Of a DNA stretch of 64,000 bases, positions 57,303 through 64,000 are shown piece by piece. Below the pieces are notes generated by a model. That model made no database searches. It was not told where the DNA came from and was given only the letters and a program-made list of their open reading frames with translations. This DNA is from Echinarachnius parma (taxonomy: Eukaryota > Echinodermata > Echinoidea > Clypeasteroida > Echinarachniidae). The stretch is taken from the NCBI GenBank assembly GCA_037951105.1, contig JBAMJV010002065.1, forward strand, positions 210,750 through 274,749. The letters run 5' to 3'. Each line of letters opens with the position of its first letter. The first letter of the stretch is position 1. The translations under genes and the position numbers were made by a program.

Positions 57303-58120
57303 TAGGAGAGGGAAGGAGGTAGGGAAGGAAGAGGGAGGGTGTGTGTGGGGATGGGGAGAGGATGGAAGGAGGTGGGGGAGGATGAGGGAGGGTGTGTGTG
57401 GTTGGGAAGGAGAGGGAAGGAGGTAGGGAAGGAAGAGGGAGGGTGGAAGGAGGTAGGGAAGGAAGAGGGAGGGTGGAAGGAGGTGGGGAAAGGATGAGGG
57501 AGTGAGGGAAGGAGGTGGGGAACGAAAAGTGAGGTGTGTGTGGGTGAGGAGAGGTGGGACAAGGGTGGGGAAGGAGTCGGAGGAGGATGAGGGAGGGTGT
57601 GTGTCGGTGGGGAGAGGAGGGAAGGAGGTGGGGAAGAAAGAGAGAGGGTGTGTGGGGATGGGGGGATGGAAGGAGGTGGGGAAGGAAGAGGGAGAGTGTG
57701 TGGGGTAGGGAGGGGAGAAAAGGAAAGGAGGTGGGGAAGGAACAGGGAGGAGTGTGTGGGTGAGGAGAGGTGGGACAAAGGTGGGGAAGGTAGAGGGAGG
57801 GTGTGTGGGGGAGGGGAGGTGAAAGAATGAGGTGGAGGAGGATGAGGTAGGGTGTGTGTGGGTGGGGAGAGGAGGGGAGGGATTGGAAGAAGGAGGGTGT
57901 GTGTGAGTGAGGAGGGGAGGAACAAGGGTGGGGAAGGAAGAGGGAGGGTGTGTGGGGGAGGGGAGGTGAAAGAAGGAGGTGGAGGAGGATGAGGTAGAGT
58001 GTGTGTGGGTGGGGAGAGGAGAGGGGGATTGGAAGAAGGAGGGTGTGTGTGAGTGAGGAGGGGAGGAACAAGGGTGGGGAAGGAAGAGGGAGGGTGTATG
58101 GGGGTTGGGGAAGGATGAGC
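57303..58120. repeat. G-rich minisatellite, second block
   Basis: Same words and same strand as 47635-48570, although the neighbouring repeat unit is inverted between the two. Long Pro/Ser/His minus-strand ORFs are artefacts. Confidence 0.9.
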
Positions 58121-58404
58121 GAGCCTCGCCGTCTGGCAAAAGGGCGTATCTCGAGTGTCGCGCCGGGATCTCAACACCGAGAAAAATGCCTTTGAAGTTT
58201 GACATATTCAACCCTTAGTAAAGCGTTGGACGTAACATTTTTATTGCGGGGTTGATTCTAGTTGAAAGCCGACATATGAAATATTATTTTTAAATTTTAA
58301 AATTGATTCTGAACTTGATATTTCTTTGTCTAGGACCATTTAAAAAAAGATAAGCCTTTCTGCCAAACAAATTTAAACAAATTCATAGTTGCTTTTGTAC
58401 GGCA

Positions 58405-58628
58405 GAAGGGTGTATCTTTAGATACGTGGAGATATCGCCCGGTATCGTCCTGCTATCGTCTGGCAGAAGGGCGTATCTTTAGATACGTGGAGATATCGCC
58501 CGGTATCGTCCTGCTATCGTCTGGCAGAAGGGCGTATCTTTAGATACGCCTTCTGCCTTACAAATGTGACTACGAAATTGTCCACATTTGTTTGGCAGAA
58601 GGGCCTATCTAAAGATACGCCTTCCTTT
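58405..58628. repeat. Tandem repeat with palindromic GGCGTATCTTTAGATACG units
   Basis: GGCAGAAGGGCGTATCTTTA-GATACGTGGAGATATCGCCC-GGTATCGTCCTGCTATCGTCT repeats about every 74 bp, ending in two hairpins (58522-58556 and 58594-58626). A related GGCAAAAGGGCGTATCTCGAG is at 58135. Confidence 0.75.
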
Positions 58629-58989
58629 TGTACAATTTTATATGCCATTGAGATGATATTTTTTGGGAGCCGACTTGATGGATGTGACGCGCGTGTAGAC
58701 CTGACTATACGGTTCGATCCGGATATCCGGTACCGGTGCGCGCGGCACCATCCAGTAACGAACGCCATGCATATGCATGCATTGGTCGCGCCGTCGTCAG
58801 AATTAACAGCTTACTAATACTAGTCTAATTCATGAGTAGACAATTATCTTGGATTTATTTCAGTATTATACGGTTCGTGCGCGCAAATGCCTAGGTGTCT
58901 TTAAAATCCATCATTACTAGAAAATTGGGGCAGACATGACATGACAAGTCTTGACTTGAGTCTTGAGACTTGACAGTCTGTCAATGACG

Positions 58990-59620
58990 CTGACGGTTTT
59001 CATTTGCATCACTTCTAAGTAACTGACTAAAGGTTCGTATTTGGTAACTCCTTGCAGTTAATTGCACTCTTTTCTTATCATTCATGGTCTGTTGTAATAT
59101 TTTTGTCAAACTGTAAGTAATTTGTTTACCACTTAAATCGATGTTTACGTCGCTGCGACGTAATAATCGCGGTCGCTGAAAAAGAAGTTAGCGGGACTTC
59201 ACCAGCAGCTATGCCGTTAGCTAGGGGCGACTTGTGACGTGATTGGAGAGAGAATATCGCATTCCTGCGACTCGTCTTACCGGTACTGGTTACGTCCGAT
59301 ATATGGTGGCTCAAAATTGGAAACGTAATCAATCGAGCAAGTGGGTGGCCAATACGATTGTTGTTTTCAGTTTCATATTTAGAGCCACCACATCAGTTTG
59401 AGCTACGGATGTAACCGCAGGAGTACGGTACTATTCTCTCTCCATTCGCAAGTCACCCCTAGCTAAGGGCATAGAGCTCTGCAGCTAATGAAGTCTTGCT
59501 AATTAGTGACCGCTAAGTGAGACCAAAATATAACCACAGACCCAAGGAAAAAAAAATAGTGCAATGAGTTATACGAACCATTTTAGTCAGTTTGAAGTGA
59601 TGCAAATGAAAACAAGTATG
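58990..59620. repeat. 630-bp inverted repeat (fold-back element)
   Basis: Left TTTTCATTTGCATCACTTCT...AGTTAGCGGGACTTC...TAGCTAGGGGCGACTTGTGA...ATGGTGGCTC is mirrored by GAGCCACCACAT...TCACCCCTAGCTAAGGGC...GAAGTGATGCAAATGAAAAC. Arms are imperfect and no ORF is credible. Confidence 0.7.
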
Positions 59621-59653
59621 GGCTGAGTGTACCATTTAGATGTGGGATAGATT

Positions 59654-59821
59654 CAGTGGCGTAGCGACGAGGGGGGGGGGGGCACGTGCCCCCCCCCCCC
59701 CAATAATTTGGAAAAAAACAATAGAAAACATAAGAGGACATTTTTTTGAAAAAACAAAGAAATACATAAGGTGTGCCCCCCCCCCCCCCTCCCCAATCAG
59801 TCCGACCACGCTACGCCACTG
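59654..59821. mobile_element. Small hAT-like MITE, CAGTGGCGTAGCG ends
   Basis: Left CAGTGGCGTAGCG and right CGCTACGCCACTG. Flanks GATAGATT and TATAGATA are a worn 8-bp duplication (6/8). Contains G and C runs. Confidence 0.7.
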
Positions 59822-60539
59822 TATAGATATCATGCCTTCATGCTCTTTAGGAAAAGGAAGTTCAAATTGACAATTTCTAAAAATAGATTTTTGATGAAAT
59901 CACACTTCACCACTATTGGATAACGAATACTTGTTTTTTCTCTGTTTTATCCTCTGTACACATGCAAATCACACCCAATTACATGCAAGTCAGTCACTGA
60001 GCATAACCCAGACAACCAAGAACTTTCAAGTCATATACAAAGAGGCTCTGGACATCGTGATTAAAAAAAATATATATATATTTATTATTTATATAGATCA
60101 TCCTTGTTAGCGTAGCAACATCATTCGTACAGGATTTTGTATGATGAATAAGTGCATAGATTAACCGTGCGTAGAAGCATTTGAATTTCAAACCCTGTAA
60201 AAATGAAAATTCAGTCATGTAGAAATGTACATGAAAGAATAACAACACAAATATGAACGCAACCCACATTCCATTATCATGAACAAAATAAAGGTTATTT
60301 TAATGCAAATAAAGGTAATGTATACAGATATTAAATATCTTTTTCAAACAAGAAAATTTACATGAACATAGTAATTCTCAATCAGGCCGTTGCAGGACAA
60401 ATACCTATACTCATGCAGCATTGGTTTTAATTCCATTTGAAAGTTCATTAAATAAGATAATATATGTGAAATAAGAATCATTCAATTTCAAATGCTCTCA
60501 TACATGTAGTTGTAAAATTTGATAAAGGGTGTCCTTTCT

Positions 60540-60710
60540 AATAAACAACGATACCTAGAAAAGTACTTTTGGACGTGTAGTTTTTGTTTTAGGGCGCTTT
60601 GAGTGAGACCATGTCAGGTTCCTATTTTTGTCAATCTTACCAAGTCAATGCTTGATGAATGAGAAGTCTTACTGCCCGTCATGCCCATTTAGACAGTGGG
60701 CCTAAAGGTC
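60540..60710. mobile_element. Diverged copy of the CAGGGTGGCCCA MITE interior
   Basis: GTTTTAGGGCGCTTTGAGTG-AGACCATGTCAGGTTCCTAT is the reverse complement of the right part of 17832-18293. The ends are not preserved. Confidence 0.5.
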
Positions 60711-61340
60711 AATATGTCTTCCAAAATTGATTTTCATAACCTATTAGGGAGGATGGGAACAGTGTTGCAAATGATGGCCAATATATTAGCTAAAAACATC
60801 ATTTTTTTTTTATAAGTGCAAATGTTGACCATTTTGGAAAAACGTGCATTTCCGTGAAGTGATCATTTTCGCATATAACACATAATAATGCATTACATAC
60901 ATGTAAGTGTACATACACATGAACTTCAAACAAAATTAAACTTAAACCTCACTCAACTTAAAGGGTACCACCACCCAAAAAAAATATACTTATTAAAGAA
61001 AGGTAACATCTTTAGTATTCCATTCCATCAACAAGTTCACAAAAATATGTTTCCAGAAAAAAAGAAAAAAAAATTGGAAACGCATCACCATTCTAAAGCA
61101 TGCTTTCATGCGGTTTGAATTACGCAGACTGCCATGTGTGCGGTGAATTGCAACGTGTGCAGAGCGAACGAATCGCCCGGGAATCTATTGTTTACAAACG
61201 TGCGCGTGAATAGCATTGGCGCACTCGCAAATGGTTGGCCCGTATGGAACCAGGAAATAGCAGTGGTTCCGTAAGTAGTGGAAATTAATTGCTTTGTTTA
61301 TGAATTACACAACCCTTTGCAAAATGTTGGGTATCCCCTG
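60711..61340. other. Non-coding stretch
   Basis: No gene or repeat was recognised; a short GC-richer part is at 61130-61260. Confidence 0.4.
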
Positions 61341-61361
61341 GTCATTTTGAACCCATTGAAA

Positions 61362-61745
61362 ACCTATTTTTTCACTATTTTTTGGCTATTTTTCCACTAA
61401 ATGGATGATTTTTTGACTATTTTTTCAAAAAATAGTATAAAAATAGCCTATTTTTCAACTATTTTTTCAAAAAATAGCTGAAAAATAGGCTATTTTTTAA
61501 CTATTTTTTAAAAATAGTAAAAAATAGGCTATTTTTTCACTATTATTCAAACTTTAAAATCACATCAACAATTTTTTGGCTATTTTTTTCACTCTGAATT
61601 CCACATCAACTATTTTTTTGCTATTTTTTTCACTCTGAATTCCTCATCAACTATTTTTTTGCTATTTTTTTCACTCTGAATGAAACATCAACTATTTTTT
61701 GCACTTCGTTAGAACAATCAACTATTTATTTCCTATTTTCCACTT
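61362..61745. repeat. CTATTTTTT-type degenerate repeat, left block
   Basis: GGCTATTTTTTCACTATTTTT and complements AAAAATAGCC alternate, forming many small hairpins; TTTTTTTCACTCTGAAT blocks repeat three times. A sister block is at 63120-63415. Confidence 0.8.
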
Positions 61746-61756
61746 TGTAATAAAAA

Positions 61757-62098
61757 AAATGTACACACACACACACACACACAAAAAAACACGCACATAC
61801 GCACACAAACAAACATACGCACATACACACATACAAACACACACGTACACACAGTCACACACACACACACACACATACAAACAAACATACGCACACTACA
61901 TGCACACAGACATATACACACAGGCACACATACATATATGCACGCACGTACAGACACAAACACACACACTTGCATACACGTACGGACACAGGTACAGACA
62001 CAGCATACATACATACATACATACATACATACATGCACATATACACAAACGTGCACGCACAGTATGCATGCTCTCTCTCACACACACACCGTGACGCA

Positions 62099-62149
<51 letters not shown>

Positions 62150-62210
62150 GCATGCACACACACACAAGTATACACACACACGCATGCACACACACATACA
62201 CATACTTACG
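61757..62210. repeat. (CA)n/(CATA)n microsatellite
   Basis: Long ACACAC tracts with CATA and CACG variants. Translations (His/Thr- or Cys/Val-rich) are artefacts. Confidence 0.95.
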
Positions 62211-62265
62211 ACCCGGTCATATTGCATGCACACAGACAGCTGCAACATTTGTACATCATAATATA

Positions 62266-62402
62266 TAGTCAAACCTGTGTATATGGCCACCCAGGGAGAC
62301 AAGAAAAGTGGCCACTGTAGACAGGTGACCTCTATATATAGACAGGTTCCATTTTTTTCCTCAGCTGGCCTATTTGGTGGCCACTATAGGCAGGTTTGAC
62401 TG
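62266..62402. mobile_element. Small TA-flanked MITE, AGTCAAACCTG family
   Basis: Left TATAGTCAAACCTG and right complement TACAGTCAAACCTG with inner GGTGGCCACTATAG, TA borders. 137 bp. Confidence 0.7.
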
Positions 62403-63119
62403 TAGTTCAATGTGTACAAATTGAAATACAGAAAGAAAAAAAGCATGGCCATCTCTCATTGGTTAGTTTCTGTCATGATATCCCATCATGCAATATATTC
62501 ACAGCCATTTTGTTTTGAGGAAGAGCATGTGCCAGCTAGCTTGTACTCCTCATTTTTGGGGATATTTTGCAGTTTTGGGTGAGAAAATGGTGCTTTTTAA
62601 TAATATTCATTGCATGCATGCATCACTAACTATTGTTCATTACTAATTTACTGAAATTTATCAACACTAACTATCAAATTACCACAGTTAACTGTTGTGA
62701 AATCAGACCATTCTGACATGCAGTCCTATCTATTCAATTTTGTGTGTGCATGCTCACATAATTTTTGAAGGGATGTAAAATACACTCTTCTGCTTATAGC
62801 CTATATGCATATTGCATGTGCACTGAATGATTAAGGGATATTATTTTGATTTCATTTCCATGCAATTATCACTGGCTTATTTGTTGAAACCTATAGCTCT
62901 ATATTCAGAAAAACAATTATACTCATCAAATTTTGATTAAATCAATTTAACTATTTGTTGGCTATGGGGCTTTCAAGCTTAGTCAAACAGCTTAATAAAA
63001 AATGCAAACATGCATGTTTTTCCTCATTCAAATAGCTTAAATAATTCATGACACAGATGTATAAGCAAAGTGTAATTAGTGTGTTACTTTGAATGAACAT
63101 TAAAATACAATTTCAAAAT

Positions 63120-63415
63120 ATAGTTTCCAAGAAAAATAGCCAAAAAATTGTTTTTCAAGATTTGTCTGAAAAAATAGCCATAAAATCTATTTTTAGGCTA
63201 TTTTTCTCCTTCAAAAATAGTATAAAAATAGCCAAAAAATAGCCTAAAAATCTATTTTTTCCCTATTTTCTTCAGAAAAATAGCCCAAAAATACATTTTA
63301 GTTATATTGATTTCGCGTTCCAAATATCGATTGTAAAAATAGTGTTTTTTGCTATTTTTTCGTACTATTTTTATACTATTTTTTTGCTATTTTTTTGCTA
63401 TTTTTTTTCAAGCAG
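63120..63415. repeat. CTATTTTTT-type degenerate repeat, right block
   Basis: AAAATAGCCAAAAAAT and GCTATTTTTT words alternate as in the left block, 1.4 kb away. The two may be the ends of one element of about 2 kb. Confidence 0.75.
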
Positions 63416-64000
63416 GGTCTATTTGATATCACAAAACGGTACCAAAACATATAATAATGTGTTGTTCTTTGCCTGGTGGTCCCCTTTAAAACTAAAATTT
63501 ACAGTTGTTATTTTAACCCATCAAGAAGTAACAACATTTTAGTACATAAACACTCAAATTGGCAACTCCAAATTGGCAACATCTTATTTTAACTTGCCAT
63601 TTTTACATGTTAGCTCAATTGTTCCAAGTTCATCCAAACTAGTCTTCTTTTTTTGCCTAGTTGCCAATTTGACTTTTATACAGTGAAAAAAAATAATAGT
63701 GTATTGCCAATTAGAAGATTTAAGTCTAAAAGTCACAATGAAAAAAAATAATGAAAAACATAATACATAACAAATCATTTTTAAAAAGGTACAATAATAA
63801 ATTAGAGCACAATTCTTGAAAATGTTACTTTATTTTATATTATGTACATGTACGCTCTATGCGGATAAATTGAAAATTTAAGTCTAAGATTCAAATTTAA
63901 AATGAACAAATTGCTATATCAGTGTACATTTAAACAAAAAATAGTACAATAATAGTTGAATGCATAAATCCGAGATCCTGTTATGACTTTTGAATTCTAC

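Noticed and set aside
57282-58211. Minus-strand ORFs of 258-309 codons, Pro/Ser/Leu-rich
   Set aside because: Same minisatellite artefact as at 47.6 kb.
58700-58730. Possible tRNA B-box (GGTTCGATCC)
   Set aside because: No matching A-box or cloverleaf stems were found at the right distance.
61699-62320. Cys/Val-rich and His/Thr-rich ORFs of 100-130 codons
   Set aside because: Translations of a CA/CATA microsatellite.

Overview
The window looks like AT-rich genomic DNA of a marine invertebrate, probably a deuterostome such as an echinoderm. That is inferred from the mix of Crypton-type recombinase genes, CR1/L2-like LINEs, many short terminal-inverted-repeat (TIR) elements and an immunoglobulin-superfamily receptor with long introns. 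No bacterial signals, tRNA, rRNA or CRISPR were recognised. Most long ORFs are by-products of tandem repeats.

The main host gene is on the minus strand and its exons are short, so ORF lists hide it. Read from right to left it has a signal-peptide exon (42130-42178), an Ig V-like exon (41371-41718), an intron of about 20 kb, a second Ig exon (20727-21068), a Ser/Thr-rich stalk (18463-18579), a transmembrane exon (16594-16689) and a proline-rich cytoplasmic exon (15265-15512). These are followed by three repeats of a two-exon cassette (13.96-13.5 kb, 11.49-9.6 kb, 8.97-8.3 kb) and two alternative last exons (8109-8162 and 7684-7737). Each cassette has one 87-90 nt exon with a YDTL or YANL motif and one 75 nt exon with VEYAVV or VVYAVV. 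All cassette exons are phase 0. Joined, the exons give a type I receptor of about 580 residues with seven tyrosine motifs, most matching ITIM or ITSM consensus. This is the best candidate for an undescribed system: an inhibitory-type immune receptor whose ITIM number can be set by exon skipping.

Region by region: 1-7.3 kb is the 3' flank, with several TIR elements. 7.7-21 kb holds the receptor's 3' two-thirds, with repeats in its introns, including a 1.34-kb near-perfect inverted repeat. 21-41 kb is the big intron, filled with LINE fragments, a Crypton gene split by another element, a TIR element made of 60-bp repeats, nested TA-target elements and palindromes. 41.3-42.2 kb is the receptor's 5' end. 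44.7-46.3 kb is a 5'-truncated LINE. 47.6-58.1 kb is a compound repeat block: G-rich minisatellites, a decayed gene of a multi-copy invertebrate family (49.6-52.9 kb), a second copy of the 60-bp-repeat element and an LTR-retrotransposon fossil. 58-64 kb is repeats only.

A recurring theme is transposon-like elements with defined TIRs, and sometimes target-site duplications, whose bodies are short self-repeating motifs.
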